Source of the DNA: Aquiflexum gelatinilyticum
GTDB lineage: Bacteria > Bacteroidota > Bacteroidia > Cytophagales > Cyclobacteriaceae
Assembly (NCBI RefSeq): GCF_024741135.1
Contig: NZ_JANSUY010000015.1
Location: forward strand, 62,001 to 126,000
Length of the DNA stretch: 64,000 nt
Direction: 5' to 3'
Positions 54,290-63,157 of this stretch are shown here, piece by piece; the first letter of the stretch is position 1, and every line of letters begins with the position of its first letter. A model generated the notes under the pieces. The model was not told the DNA's origin. It did not search any database and was given only the letters and a program-made list of their open reading frames with translations. Made by a program: the position numbers and the translations under genes.

Positions 54290-55336
54290 TTGCAAAGGTC
54301 TTTAATACTCCGTCTTTTTTTTGTTTCCTCGATTTTTATGGGAACTATGACTTTGCAGGCGCAGGACCCGCAATTTAGTCAGTACTATGCTGCGCCTCTT
54401 TATCTCAATCCTGCCTTTACAGGGTCTGAAATGTTGCCACGTATCGGTGCAAACTATAGAAATCAATGGCCAGGGTTACAGGCACAGTTTACCACTTTCT
54501 CTGCTTACTATGACACCTACCTGGATGATTACAACAGTGGAATTGGATTTATGGTTATGAATGATGTTGAAGGTGGCGCAAAATTACGGTCAACAACTGT
54601 TTCGGGTTTATATTCATATGAGCTCAGGGTCGGTGAAAATGCCTATTTCCGTCCTGGAGTACAAGCTTCCTACATCAGAAGGGATATCGGTTTTTTTGAA
54701 AACCTTATTTTTGCCAATCAGATCAATCCTGCTGACCCCTTAGGTCCTACTCTACCAAGTACAGACCTTCCCGGGTCCGGTGAACCTGTAAATCTTTTAT
54801 CCCTCTCTTTTGGTGGACTTTTCTTTACTGACAAATTCTGGTTTGGTCTTTCTGCCCATCACGTCAATGAACCTAATCAGTCTTTCCTTGACGGAGTTAG
54901 CCCATTGCCTGCTAAATTTTCCATCCATACAGGGTATAGAATTTCATTAGGTTCAGGAAGTTACCGTTCTGATTTTACACACCAAAGAAAACAAAGGTAC
55001 CTGCTTCCTACCTTGAATTATAAGCGTCAAGGTCCTTTTGAACAACTTGATATTGGTGCTTACCTCCACATGGAACCCCTAAATCTTGGAATCTGGTATA
55101 GGGGACTTCCTTACAAACCAGTGGAAAACCAAAACAACCGTGATGCCATCGTGATGATGATCGGGTTTAATTTACCCACAGGGATGAGCATGGGTTATAG
55201 TTTTGATTACACAGTTTCCCAACTTGGGATCCAATCCGGAGGTGCCCATGAAGTCAGCATTTCGTTCCTTTTGGCTGACAAAAACCAAGCAAGAACACGA
55301 AAAAGAGATACCCTTCTTCCTTGTCCAAAGTTCTAG
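54290..55336 (+). CDS. PorP/SprF family T9SS-associated outer-membrane protein
   Basis: 348 residues if it starts at TTG 54290, which gives a signal peptide (MQRSLILRLFFVSS, then MTLQAQ) and the family's first motif DPQFSQYYAAPLYLNPAFTG. The open frame extends 49 codons further upstream, overlapping the divergent giant gene, and is not believed. Beta-strand motifs ANYRNQWPGL, GIGFMVMNDVEGGAKLR and LSFGGLFFTDKFWFGLSAHH are typical. Members help export or anchor T9SS cargo with type B C-termini such as the three proteins encoded divergently. Start codon uncertain. Confidence 0.88.
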   Translation: MQRSLILRLFFVSSIFMGTMTLQAQDPQFSQYYAAPLYLNPAFTGSEMLPRIGANYRNQWPGLQAQFTTFSAYYDTYLDDYNSGIGFMVMNDVEGGAKLRSTTVSGLYSYELRVGENAYFRPGVQASYIRRDIGFFENLIFANQINPADPLGPTLPSTDLPGSGEPVNLLSLSFGGLFFTDKFWFGLSAHHVNEPNQSFLDGVSPLPAKFSIHTGYRISLGSGSYRSDFTHQRKQRYLLPTLNYKRQGPFEQLDIGAYLHMEPLNLGIWYRGLPYKPVENQNNRDAIVMMIGFNLPTGMSMGYSFDYTVSQLGIQSGGAHEVSISFLLADKNQARTRKRDTLLPCPKF

Positions 55337-55340
55337 GCTG

Positions 55341-56573
55341 ATGGAGAGTGAGGATATCAAGTACCTTCTTTTGTTGATTCTTATTTTGGGTTTTTTTGCA
55401 GAAAAATCTCTCAGCTACCTAAATATCAAAAGACCGGTACCTGCGATCCCAAAAACGCTAGACCAATACATCAGTCAACAAAAACTTCTGGAATCCAAAT
55501 CCTATCAATGGGCAAATTTTAGATTTGGCCTTTTGACAAGTACCACAGTATTTATCCTAACAATTGCCTTCATTTATTTCGGGGTTTTTGGTTGGCTGGA
55601 TATTTTCCTAAAAGGACACATCACCCACCCGATCCTCCTTTCTCTGGTTTATTTTGCAGTAGTGTTTATCGGTTCCGACATTATTTCCATTCCTTTCGAT
55701 TATTACCAGACTTTTGTCATTGAAGAAAAATTCGGATTCAACAAATCCACCAAAAAGACCTATTTCTCTGACAAAATAAAGGGATACATCATTTCTATCG
55801 TAATTGGGGGACTATTGCTTGGGACACTTTTATGGCTGATCCATCAGATGGGAAAGGACTTTTGGTGGCAATTCTGGCTCGTCTCGGGAATTTTTATGGT
55901 AGTAGTCAATATGTTTTATACCGCATGGTTTCTTCCACTTTTTAATAAACTTACCCCTTTGGAAGAAGGTGAACTTAAAAACAGTATTGTCAGGTATGCA
56001 AGGTCAGTAGACTTCCCTCTGGACAATATCCTTGTTATGGATGGCAGCAAACGCTCAGCCAAAGCCAACGCTTTTTTTTCAGGCTTTGGAAAGAGAAAAA
56101 AGGTAGTCCTTTTTGATACCCTGATCGAACAACATACTCCTGATGAATTGGTGGCAGTCCTCGCTCATGAAATCGGCCATTATAAGAAGAAACACATTTT
56201 ATGGAGTATGGTCACTTCTGTCCTACAGGTTGGCATCCTACTTTTTATTTTGGCCCAGTTTATCCATAGCGAACAGATGAGTCTTGCTCTGGGGGGAACT
56301 GAAATGGCAATTCACCTGAATATAATTGGATTTACGATCCTATTTTCTCCCATATCCGCCATCCTTGGAATCGGTATGAACCTACTAAGCCGCAAAAATG
56401 AATTCGAGGCCGACGCATTTGCGAAGAAAACCTATGATGGAAAGCCTTTGGCCGAAGCACTGAAAACCCTTTCTGTAAATTCTCTTAGCAATATCAACCC
56501 GCATCCTTGGTATGTATTTTTTAATTACAGCCATCCCCCGCTTTTGGAAAGACTTGAAAGACTGGAGAAGTAG
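55341..56573 (+). CDS. M48 family membrane metallopeptidase (Ste24-like)
   Basis: 411 residues from ATG 55341, five bases after the PorP stop; a longer frame overlaps PorP and is rejected. Seven or so membrane helices. The Ste24 region contains DGSKRSAKANAFFSGFG, KKVVLFDTLI, the zinc motif HEIGHYKKKH (His276, Glu277, His280) and the third ligand in NEFEADAFA. Ste24-type enzymes cut or clear proteins in the membrane; the bacterial role is mostly quality control. Being in one operon with the PorP-like gene hints at a link with outer-membrane or secreted-protein biogenesis, but this is inference. Confidence 0.9.
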   Translation: MESEDIKYLLLLILILGFFAEKSLSYLNIKRPVPAIPKTLDQYISQQKLLESKSYQWANFRFGLLTSTTVFILTIAFIYFGVFGWLDIFLKGHITHPILLSLVYFAVVFIGSDIISIPFDYYQTFVIEEKFGFNKSTKKTYFSDKIKGYIISIVIGGLLLGTLLWLIHQMGKDFWWQFWLVSGIFMVVVNMFYTAWFLPLFNKLTPLEEGELKNSIVRYARSVDFPLDNILVMDGSKRSAKANAFFSGFGKRKKVVLFDTLIEQHTPDELVAVLAHEIGHYKKKHILWSMVTSVLQVGILLFILAQFIHSEQMSLALGGTEMAIHLNIIGFTILFSPISAILGIGMNLLSRKNEFEADAFAKKTYDGKPLAEALKTLSVNSLSNINPHPWYVFFNYSHPPLLERLERLEK

Positions 56574-56760
56574 GTAGTAAAGTCAGATGACGGATGTTTC
56601 TTTTTTCAGGAGTGCAAATATTCCTTTTGAATTAACATCTCTTATCTTTTCATTATTACAATATTCCAATCTTTCAACTTTCTGATTTTTCAATTTTGGA
56701 ATATTCCAATTTTCCCATCTTTCTCTTAACTTCAAGGCTAATACCCAAAAGAACCATCAC

Positions 56761-57624
56761 ATGCAAGACTTATCTCTCATTCACAAACCTATCACCGGAC
56801 TATTCCCCTATCCAAAAACCCAGGAAGAGTGGGAACCGTACAGGTTGAGCCAAGAACAAGTTGATTTTTTTCATGAGCAAGGATACCTAAGTGGCATCAA
56901 GCTCCTTGATGAAAACCAGATCAACATCCTCAAAAAGGAACTTGAAGAAGTCGCAGATCCAAAACATCCTTTCCACCACCTTTTCCATGAATTCCACAGC
57001 AATGAATCGGACGATCCGAATACTGTCTTGTTCCATTCCCTAGGTCATTGGAGGATTTCTAAAGCTTTTCATGATGTGATCTGGAATCCGGCTTTTGTCA
57101 TGGCAGCTAGTCAGCTTCTTGACAATCAAAAAGTCCGGTTTTGGCATGATCAATTATTCTGTAAGCCTGCCCATCATGGAGGCGTAGTGGCTTGGCATCA
57201 AGATTATTCCTATTGGACACGAACGATCAAGATGCAGCACCTCACCTGTTGGTGTGGACTCGACGATGCGACCACCGAAAACGGCTGTCTCCACTATATA
57301 CCCGGCAGCCACAAATGGGGTCTGTTGGAAAAACCAGCTCTTGCAGGCAAAATGGATGGGCTAATGGAGTTTATGACTGAAGAACAAAAAGCTGCATTCA
57401 AACCGGTGGCCATCGAACTCAAAGCCGGATATGGGACTTTCCACCATCCACTGATGGTGCATGGAAGCTACGAAAACCGCTCCCCAAGAAGCCGGAGGGC
57501 TTTTGTTTTGAATGTTTTTGCCGATGGTACTATCTCCAATACAGACGATGAATTACTCAAAGGTGTGCCTGTGATAGCAAAAGGACGAAAAATGGAAGGT
57601 CAGTTTTTCCCCTTGCTGAATTGA
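56761..57624 (+). CDS. Phytanoyl-CoA dioxygenase (PhyH) family Fe(II)/2-oxoglutarate oxygenase
   Basis: 287 residues. PhyH fold with the iron-binding HxD in VAWHQDYSYW and the third ligand and 2-oxoglutarate Arg in HPLMVHGSYENRSPRSRRAF. LTCWCGLDDATTENGCLHYI and PGSHKWGLL complete the core. It should hydroxylate a small organic substrate, unknown here. It is monocistronic, with a 187-bp AT-rich upstream gap and a terminator at 57653. Confidence 0.88.
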   Translation: MQDLSLIHKPITGLFPYPKTQEEWEPYRLSQEQVDFFHEQGYLSGIKLLDENQINILKKELEEVADPKHPFHHLFHEFHSNESDDPNTVLFHSLGHWRISKAFHDVIWNPAFVMAASQLLDNQKVRFWHDQLFCKPAHHGGVVAWHQDYSYWTRTIKMQHLTCWCGLDDATTENGCLHYIPGSHKWGLLEKPALAGKMDGLMEFMTEEQKAAFKPVAIELKAGYGTFHHPLMVHGSYENRSPRSRRAFVLNVFADGTISNTDDELLKGVPVIAKGRKMEGQFFPLLN

Positions 57625-57652
57625 ATGGGTATAAATTGTTTCCAAAAAAATA

Positions 57653-57690
57653 AATGGTCTAAGATTCCTTTCTAGACCATTTTTTTTTAA
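57653..57690 (+). terminator. Intrinsic terminator after the PhyH-like gene
   Basis: 9-10-bp stem (57653-57661 with 57673-57681), 11-nt loop, eight or more T. Confidence 0.9.
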
Positions 57691-57831
57691 TCTCCTATCT
57701 TACCGAATTTTTCATTGAGATTCCTATTGCCGTGAATTTTGCATCTATTTTAATAATTCATGTAATGCATTGATTTTTTGGGTGATGTAAATTTGATCAT
57801 CAATTATTTATCAACATAAACCCATGAATTC

Positions 57832-58170
57832 ATGAACCAACAGAAAAATGAAAACCGCAATCCTCAGGATGGAAAAAATTCAAATCCGAGAACAAACCAA
57901 GAAAGAGGTAGAAATGACCTTAATCCTACTGACCGAGGTGAAAGAAAAACTGATCGGGAATTTGATCTTGATGAGGAAAAGGAAAGTAAATTGAAAGTTA
58001 CTTCCAAAACGATTGATCCCTCAAAAAATAAAGATTTGGAAAAACAAAACGAAAACAAGTCGCTTCCAAGGCATGAGGATCCAAATGTGAATGCTCAAAA
58101 TGAAAACCACAGGGAAAAAACCGGAACGATGAGGAATCTACCAAAAAATCAGGTTCCTGCTGAAGAATAG
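57832..58170 (+). CDS. Small, highly charged, probably disordered protein
   Basis: 112 residues with almost no hydrophobic residues and very rich in Asn, Lys, Glu, Asp, Arg and Gln (for example NRNPQDGKNSNPRTNQERG). No signal peptide, membrane helix or known fold. The ATG at 57832 follows an AT-rich region and a terminator follows the stop at once, which supports a real gene. The composition recalls hydrophilin-like or stress-protective proteins, but no family was recognised. Confidence 0.65.
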   Translation: MNQQKNENRNPQDGKNSNPRTNQERGRNDLNPTDRGERKTDREFDLDEEKESKLKVTSKTIDPSKNKDLEKQNENKSLPRHEDPNVNAQNENHREKTGTMRNLPKNQVPAEE

Positions 58171-58189
58171 AATTTTAATCTGCAATTCG

Positions 58190-58219
58190 CCTCTCCTGAT
58201 AAATCAGGAGAGGTGTTTT
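58190..58219 (+). terminator. Intrinsic terminator after the disordered-protein gene
   Basis: 10-bp stem (58190-58199 with 58204-58213), TAAA loop, then TGTTTTCC. The U-tract is short. Confidence 0.75.
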
Positions 58220-58422
58220 CCACAAAAAACCTCAGAAATATCGATATTCCCTCCGCAACTGATACAATCTGATAAAAAAGGTTAGAAATCGGTATCCAAA
58301 AACCCCTAAAAAAGCATGAACAACCTGTTGGAAACCTTGATCACAGGATATTGAGCAAAAAATTAGGTGGCAGCTGAATCAGAGCCATCATTGTATTTGC
58401 TATTATTTACTTTTTGTTAAGT

Positions 58423-58530
58423 TAGTGCAGCTAGCTCAATCAATAGAAGGATAGACAAAAAGGACATATACTGATTGTCGAATCTTTTTAGCCCGAAAAC
58501 CGTCAGCCTCATCACTGACGGTTTTTTTCT
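58423..58530 (+). ncRNA. Candidate small RNA ending at an orphan terminator
   Basis: A strong terminator (stem 58498-58506 with 58515-58523, 8-nt loop, seven T) has no ORF between it and the previous terminator at 58190. TACTTTTTG (58408-58416) resembles a Bacteroidota -7 box (TAnnTTTG with one extra base); no good -33 box was found. Transcript bounds are a guess. The rest of the 440-bp gap 58171-58610 shows nothing else. It is not a recognised RNA family; tRNA-like pieces inside do not fold as a tRNA. Confidence 0.35.
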
Positions 58531-58610
58531 TTTTAAATCAATAAAATAAGGGGACAATTCTCTACCAATTTTATGCTTTTCTTTAATATGAAAGTTTTAA
58601 CCCTACCTAT

Positions 58611-60305
58611 TTACAAATTCCCCTTATTAAATTCCTCCACGGCATGGTTTGCTGCACGGGCAGTGAAAGCCATAAACATCAGGGTAGGATTCTGGGTACT
58701 TGTACTCGTAAAGCTCGCTCCGTCCGTGACGAATACATTTTTGCAGGTATGTAGTTGATTCCATTCATTCAGCAGTGAGGTTTTTGGATCTTTTCCCATT
58801 CGGACACCGCCCATTTCATGGATATCCGATCCCGGAGGTGCTTTGCTGTCTTCGACTTTGATATCTGTAAAACCCGCTTTTTCGAACATCTCCTGTTGCT
58901 GCTGCAGAAAATCCGCTGTCATCTTATCGTCATTATCAGTCCATTCTACAGAAAGGATAATCTTCGGAATTCCATATTTGTCCTTTTCCTCAGTACTGAG
59001 GCGGATATGATTGGTTTCGATCGGCACAGTCTCTCCCTGCATCCAAGCAGACATGCGCCAGGTACCATATTTTTGGTTGAGCAAGTTGTCACGGAGATCG
59101 TGACCAATGCCACTTGTGTCTGAACCAAGACCTCTTCCTCCTGCCATCCCGATAGAATAGCCACGGAGAAAGTCCGTATCCTGACGGAATACATTCCTGA
59201 ATCTCGGCACATAAGCGTGTCCTGCATGCCTGCCGTCAGTGGCCTTGTCAGCAAATCCCTCATAGCTCGCACTTCCTTTTCCACGGTAATTATGACAGGC
59301 AAGGAACTTGCCCATCAGGCCGTTGTCATTGCCGATACCATTGGGGAATCGGGATGATTTGGAATTGAGTAATATCGCATTGCTCGCAATGGTGGATGCA
59401 TTGACGAAGATGATTTTTGCATAAAACTCCATGGCATCACCTGTTGCCCTGTCAATGATTCTTACGCCTGATGCTTTTCCTTTTGCTTCGTCATAGATGA
59501 TGGATTCCACTACCGAATCAGGACGAATGGTCAGATTTCCGGTCTTTTCTGCCCAAGGCAAAGTAGACGCATTGGCTGAAAAATAGCCACCGTACACGCA
59601 GCCACGGTTACACATGCCTTGGTTTTGGCATTTATTTCTTCCTTGTTCTCTATGTATTTGCTGAGGATCAGTAAGGTGCGCACACCTGCCCTGAATCAGG
59701 TGCCGGTCGCCATAATTCTGCTTGAGTTGTTCTTTATAATATTGCTCGATGCAACTCAACTCAAATCCCGGCTGCACGATGGAATCCGGCAACTCAGGCA
59801 ATCCATCCCTTCCTCCGGCGATTCCTGCAAATGTCTCTACATAATCCAGCCAAGGCTCTAGGTCTTTATATCTCACCGGCCAATCTACCGCATAGCCATC
59901 CCGTGCAGGACCTTCAAAATCGTAATCAGACCAACGCTGTGTGGCCCTAGCCCAAAGCAATGACTTGCCACCGACATGGTATCCACGAAACCACCGGAAT
60001 GGTTTTTCTTCTATGATTGGTTGCTCATCCTCAGCCAAAGCCCAATGCATAGTCTCTTCCCTCGCCCACCTGGCGGCACCGATTCCGGATCGCTTATCCA
60101 CAGGCACGGCACCACGGAACTCAAACTCCCAAGGTGCTTTGGAAGCGGTGGGGTAATCTTCTATGTGACGGACCATCCTGCCCCTTTCAAGGACTAGGGT
60201 CTTCAATCCCTTTTCTGTAAGTTCTTTGGCTGCCCATCCTCCGCTGGCGCCTGAACCAATCACGATCGCATCATAGGTGCGCTTATCTTTTGAATCCTGT
60301 AACAT
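58611..60305 (-). CDS. GMC-family FAD-dependent oxidoreductase (membrane dehydrogenase large subunit type)
   Basis: 564 residues from ATG 60305 (MLQDSKDKRTYDAIVIGSGA); a longer frame overlaps the upstream gene. FAD-binding GSGASGGWAAKEL (residues ~18-30) with VLERG; GMC middle region (GTWRMSAWMQGE); C-terminal HEMGGVRMGKDP and QNPTLMFMAFTARAANH containing the active-site His/Asn region. It oxidises an alcohol or sugar. It follows a gluconate 2-dehydrogenase subunit 3-like gene by 11 bp, so the two form one enzyme. No signal peptide: it is probably co-exported with the Tat-signal subunit. Confidence 0.9.
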   Translation of the reverse strand: MLQDSKDKRTYDAIVIGSGASGGWAAKELTEKGLKTLVLERGRMVRHIEDYPTASKAPWEFEFRGAVPVDKRSGIGAARWAREETMHWALAEDEQPIIEEKPFRWFRGYHVGGKSLLWARATQRWSDYDFEGPARDGYAVDWPVRYKDLEPWLDYVETFAGIAGGRDGLPELPDSIVQPGFELSCIEQYYKEQLKQNYGDRHLIQGRCAHLTDPQQIHREQGRNKCQNQGMCNRGCVYGGYFSANASTLPWAEKTGNLTIRPDSVVESIIYDEAKGKASGVRIIDRATGDAMEFYAKIIFVNASTIASNAILLNSKSSRFPNGIGNDNGLMGKFLACHNYRGKGSASYEGFADKATDGRHAGHAYVPRFRNVFRQDTDFLRGYSIGMAGGRGLGSDTSGIGHDLRDNLLNQKYGTWRMSAWMQGETVPIETNHIRLSTEEKDKYGIPKIILSVEWTDNDDKMTADFLQQQQEMFEKAGFTDIKVEDSKAPPGSDIHEMGGVRMGKDPKTSLLNEWNQLHTCKNVFVTDGASFTSTSTQNPTLMFMAFTARAANHAVEEFNKGNL

Positions 60306-60316
60306 ATCGTCTTGGG

Positions 60317-60874
60317 TTAAGCTTGGGAAGGTACATCGATGCATCCATGGAAATAGCCCGGTGCCACTTTGTATCCCCGGTAATCTACCATCACCTCTTT
60401 GACTGTGGTGAATCCAATGATGGTCTGTGATTTCATGAGGTCAAAAAACTTCTTTTCTTCCTCATTTTCGGATGAGGCAAAAGAGAGTAGAAGTCCTTCA
60501 CGTTCTTCTTGGGTTGCTTTGTCAAAGGATTTTCCGATTTCGGATTTTGACTTTTCCGCAAGTGAAGCCAACTGCGCTTTGATCAAATCCTGATCGTTCT
60601 TTTCATAGCAATGCTCAAAAAGTCTAATCAGGTACTTGTCCGTACCTGTACTCAGGGCACCTATGGGCTGGGCATCCGGGGTAGGGACTTTGGGTGGTAA
60701 ACCTGCAGGAATTATCGTATCGGCAATGGCTGTGATCAATTCCTCTTCCTTGAAAGAGAAAAAACCTTTGTGTGTCAATTGGTCAACGAGCTGCCATTTC
60801 CAGTCCACAAGAACCAACCCTGCGATACCCACAGCGGTACCTCCAAGTATTTTAAGCGATTTTCTTCTGTCCAT
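60317..60874 (-). CDS. Gluconate 2-dehydrogenase subunit 3-like protein with Tat signal
   Basis: 185 residues from ATG 60874, giving the twin-arginine signal MDRRKSLKILGG and hydrophobic core TAVGIAGLVLV; the longer frame from 60916 is not needed. Subunit 3 features: EEELITAIADTIIPAG, QPIGALSTGTDKYL and FTTVKEVMVDYRGYKVAPGY. The subunit accompanies GMC oxidoreductases and carries the dimer out through the Tat pathway. Usual third partners (cytochrome c subunits) are not next to it, so the electron acceptor is unknown. Confidence 0.88.
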   Translation of the reverse strand: MDRRKSLKILGGTAVGIAGLVLVDWKWQLVDQLTHKGFFSFKEEELITAIADTIIPAGLPPKVPTPDAQPIGALSTGTDKYLIRLFEHCYEKNDQDLIKAQLASLAEKSKSEIGKSFDKATQEEREGLLLSFASSENEEEKKFFDLMKSQTIIGFTTVKEVMVDYRGYKVAPGYFHGCIDVPSQA

Positions 60875-61134
60875 AAATGTTATTTCGGGATGCAATACTG
60901 CTGTAATATAGGGCATTGACTTTTAAAATAACAGTCCAAAAACTCCAAAATCTACCAATGGAAAATGAAAGGGATCGGTGGAGGATGGGGGAAAGGAAAT
61001 GAAACATTACTAAAATAAAGGAGGAAGGGTTAGTTTATAAAGTGATTAAAAAAATTAAATTTGACGAAAAATTTATTTTAAAAAAATCGCAGGAAACTAA
61101 AGGCAAGTCACATAAATTCCCATTGAAACTAAAT

Positions 61135-61872
61135 ATGAAGAAAATAGAAAAAAAAGAAATTAGAAGTAAAGTGACTTTATCAAAGTTGACATTCCATAAA
61201 CTCGATTGGTTAGAAAAATTCACCCTAGGGATTGGAATTTGGTTTTTAGTCTACCCAAAACCTTATGAAATCCTATTTTCAATTTTACTAATAATTCCTA
61301 TAGTTGGTCTAATTCTTAATGGATTTACAGGAAGGCCAAGCATTTCCAGTTTGGTTGAAATCTCTAAAAATAGTGATGGCTCAGATAAATATGATGTCGC
61401 TGATTTCATAGACTTCGCTGCATTAATCATTCTTATTCGCGTTTTGATTGACTTTACATTTGAAAGTTTGTATAGCCTGATAATACCCGGGACAATCACA
61501 TTTATAATTATGCTAATCTTGTTGTTTGCTACTCATAAAATAATTGAAAAGACAACAAAAAGCAGAGCCTGGATATATACTTCCCTCATATTTAATATTT
61601 TTTTATACAGTTATTCTGCAGCATATGGATTGAATTGCGTTTTCGACAACTCAGAACCTCAGGTTTTCGAAGCAAAAGTGATTGATAAAACAATTTCGAA
61701 AGGAAGACGGCATACCACTTACTATATTAAAGTTACACCTTGGGGACATCATTATGATCCAGAAGAAATTTCAGTCAGTTCATCTCATTGGGAGAATATA
61801 GAAATTGGGCAAACAGTAAAAATTGATTTAAAAAAAGGATTATTAAATATCCCTTGGTACTATGTTGAATGA
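61135..61872 (+). CDS. Membrane protein of unknown function
   Basis: 245 residues from ATG 61135; a GTG at 61042 could add 31 mostly charged residues. Four or so membrane helices (FTLGIGIWFLVYPK region, EILFSILLIIPIVGLIL, FAALIILIRVLI, TITFIIMLILLFA) are followed by a soluble C-terminal domain of ~75 residues with Tyr/His-rich strands (RRHTTYYIKVTPWGHHYD, then QTVKIDLKKGLLNIPWYYVE). That C-terminal pattern recurs in small bacterial membrane proteins. No family or partner recognised; the base composition is more AT-rich than that of its neighbours, which may point to transfer. Confidence 0.6.
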   Translation: MKKIEKKEIRSKVTLSKLTFHKLDWLEKFTLGIGIWFLVYPKPYEILFSILLIIPIVGLILNGFTGRPSISSLVEISKNSDGSDKYDVADFIDFAALIILIRVLIDFTFESLYSLIIPGTITFIIMLILLFATHKIIEKTTKSRAWIYTSLIFNIFLYSYSAAYGLNCVFDNSEPQVFEAKVIDKTISKGRRHTTYYIKVTPWGHHYDPEEISVSSSHWENIEIGQTVKIDLKKGLLNIPWYYVE

Positions 61873-61941
61873 AAATAAAGTAAAACAGTGTTAGTTCAAT
61901 AAAATTACCATTTACTTTTGTCAAACCCATGTCCCAAAAAA

Positions 61942-62463
61942 ATGAGGATTGAACTAGAAACTGATAGGACTTACTTGCGAAATCTGACAGTCGCAGATGC
62001 GGAAGATTTTTATACTCTCAATCTAGATCCTGAAGTCATGAGATACACAGGTGACAACCCATTCAAGTCCTTCGAAGAAGCAAAAAGATTTCTTGCTGAA
62101 TATGATCAATACCAAAAATATGGTGTAGGACGGCTTGCAGTAATTGAAAAGAAGACCGGTGATTTTTTGGGTTGGTGCGGACTTAAGTATACACCGGAAC
62201 AGGATTATTATGATTTGGGCTACAGATTTTTTCGATCCCATTGGAACAAAGGCTATGCGACTGAGACCGCCTTGGCCAACCTACATTTCGGCTTCAGACA
62301 AAAAGGTCTCGATGAAATCGTCGGAAGGGCATTGTCTGGAAATACGGCTTCCATCAAAGTTCTGGAAAAAATAGGAATGACTTACAGAAAGGAATTGGAT
62401 TTTGAAGGAATGGAAGGTGTTTGGTATTCGATTACAAGAGGGGAATATGAAAGCATGATTTGA
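61942..62463 (+). CDS. GNAT-family acetyltransferase (RimJ/RimL-like)
   Basis: 173 residues from ATG 61942 (MRIELETDRTYLRNLTVADA); an in-frame TTG at 61918 is less likely. GNAT features: GVGRLAVIEKKTGDFLGWCG, YDLGYRFFRSHWNKGYATET (acetyl-CoA loop, residues ~98-117), ASIKVLEKIGMTYRKELDF. It acetylates an amine, possibly a protein N-terminus or small molecule. It stands alone between unrelated genes. Confidence 0.85.
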   Translation: MRIELETDRTYLRNLTVADAEDFYTLNLDPEVMRYTGDNPFKSFEEAKRFLAEYDQYQKYGVGRLAVIEKKTGDFLGWCGLKYTPEQDYYDLGYRFFRSHWNKGYATETALANLHFGFRQKGLDEIVGRALSGNTASIKVLEKIGMTYRKELDFEGMEGVWYSITRGEYESMI

Positions 62464-62591
62464 ATCTATACCTGTTGAGTTTTTTTCTGTGCCGAGAAAT
62501 ATTAAAATTGGTTAGCTGAATTTTTATTGAGAATATTCAGGAAATCAATAACTCACATTTTCGGAAACAAAAAGTCAACCTTTCAATAACC

Positions 62592-63017
62592 ATGGAAGAT
62601 TTCAAAAGCGTATTAAAAGGAGAAGTTGTCATCAATGCCCCGATCGAAAAAGTTTGGGAGCTTTGGATCGATCCTGTGCATATTAAGAACTGGAACATTA
62701 TCTCCAATGAATGGCATACACCGATTGCCAAAAATGACTTTCGGGTTGGCGGGAAATTGTACCTGAAGATGGAAGCCCTAGACAAGAGTGATGGTTTTGA
62801 TTACGAATGTATTTATGACAACATCATCCCCTTCAACGAAATCAGCCATGTAGGTGCTGACGGCCGCAAAACAAAATTGGACTTCGAAGAGACTCCGCAA
62901 GGCGTCAAAGTCACAGAGTCATTTGAACCTGAAAACCATACTCCGCTCGATGTTCAAGAGGCTTTTTGTCAGTCTATTCTTGATAATTTCAAAAGGTATG
63001 TGGAAGAGGGAAGTTGA
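62592..63017 (+). CDS. SRPBCC/AHSA1-like lipid-binding domain protein
   Basis: 141 residues. The START-like fold begins with VLKGEVVINAPIEKVWELWI (residues 8-27) and continues with DFRVGGKLYLKMEA and LDFEETPQGVKVTESFEP; the closing helix is SILDNFKRYVEEG. Such single-domain proteins bind hydrophobic ligands or act as co-chaperones. No enzymatic motif; no linked gene. Confidence 0.82.
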   Translation: MEDFKSVLKGEVVINAPIEKVWELWIDPVHIKNWNIISNEWHTPIAKNDFRVGGKLYLKMEALDKSDGFDYECIYDNIIPFNEISHVGADGRKTKLDFEETPQGVKVTESFEPENHTPLDVQEAFCQSILDNFKRYVEEGS

Positions 63018-63157
63018 AATCCCATTGTTAAAATAGCTTGTCGAAACTATATTTAGGATCATTTGAATTTAAGTCTAACCAGATATTTTTTGATACTGGA
63101 TATTTTTTGATATTGAATTAGAATCAATCATTTCCTTCATAATCTTTTGAAAATAGA

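Noticed and set aside
56640-56730. AATATTCC/CAATCTTTC short repeats in the gap before the PhyH-like gene.
   Set aside because: Too degenerate and short to assign to an element; AT-rich background can produce them.
58425-58495. tRNA-like pieces: TAGCTCAATCAATAGA resembles a D arm and GATTGTCGAATC a T arm.
   Set aside because: Acceptor and anticodon stems do not pair and the anticodon loop lacks the expected U, so it is not a functional tRNA; a tRNA remnant cannot be shown.
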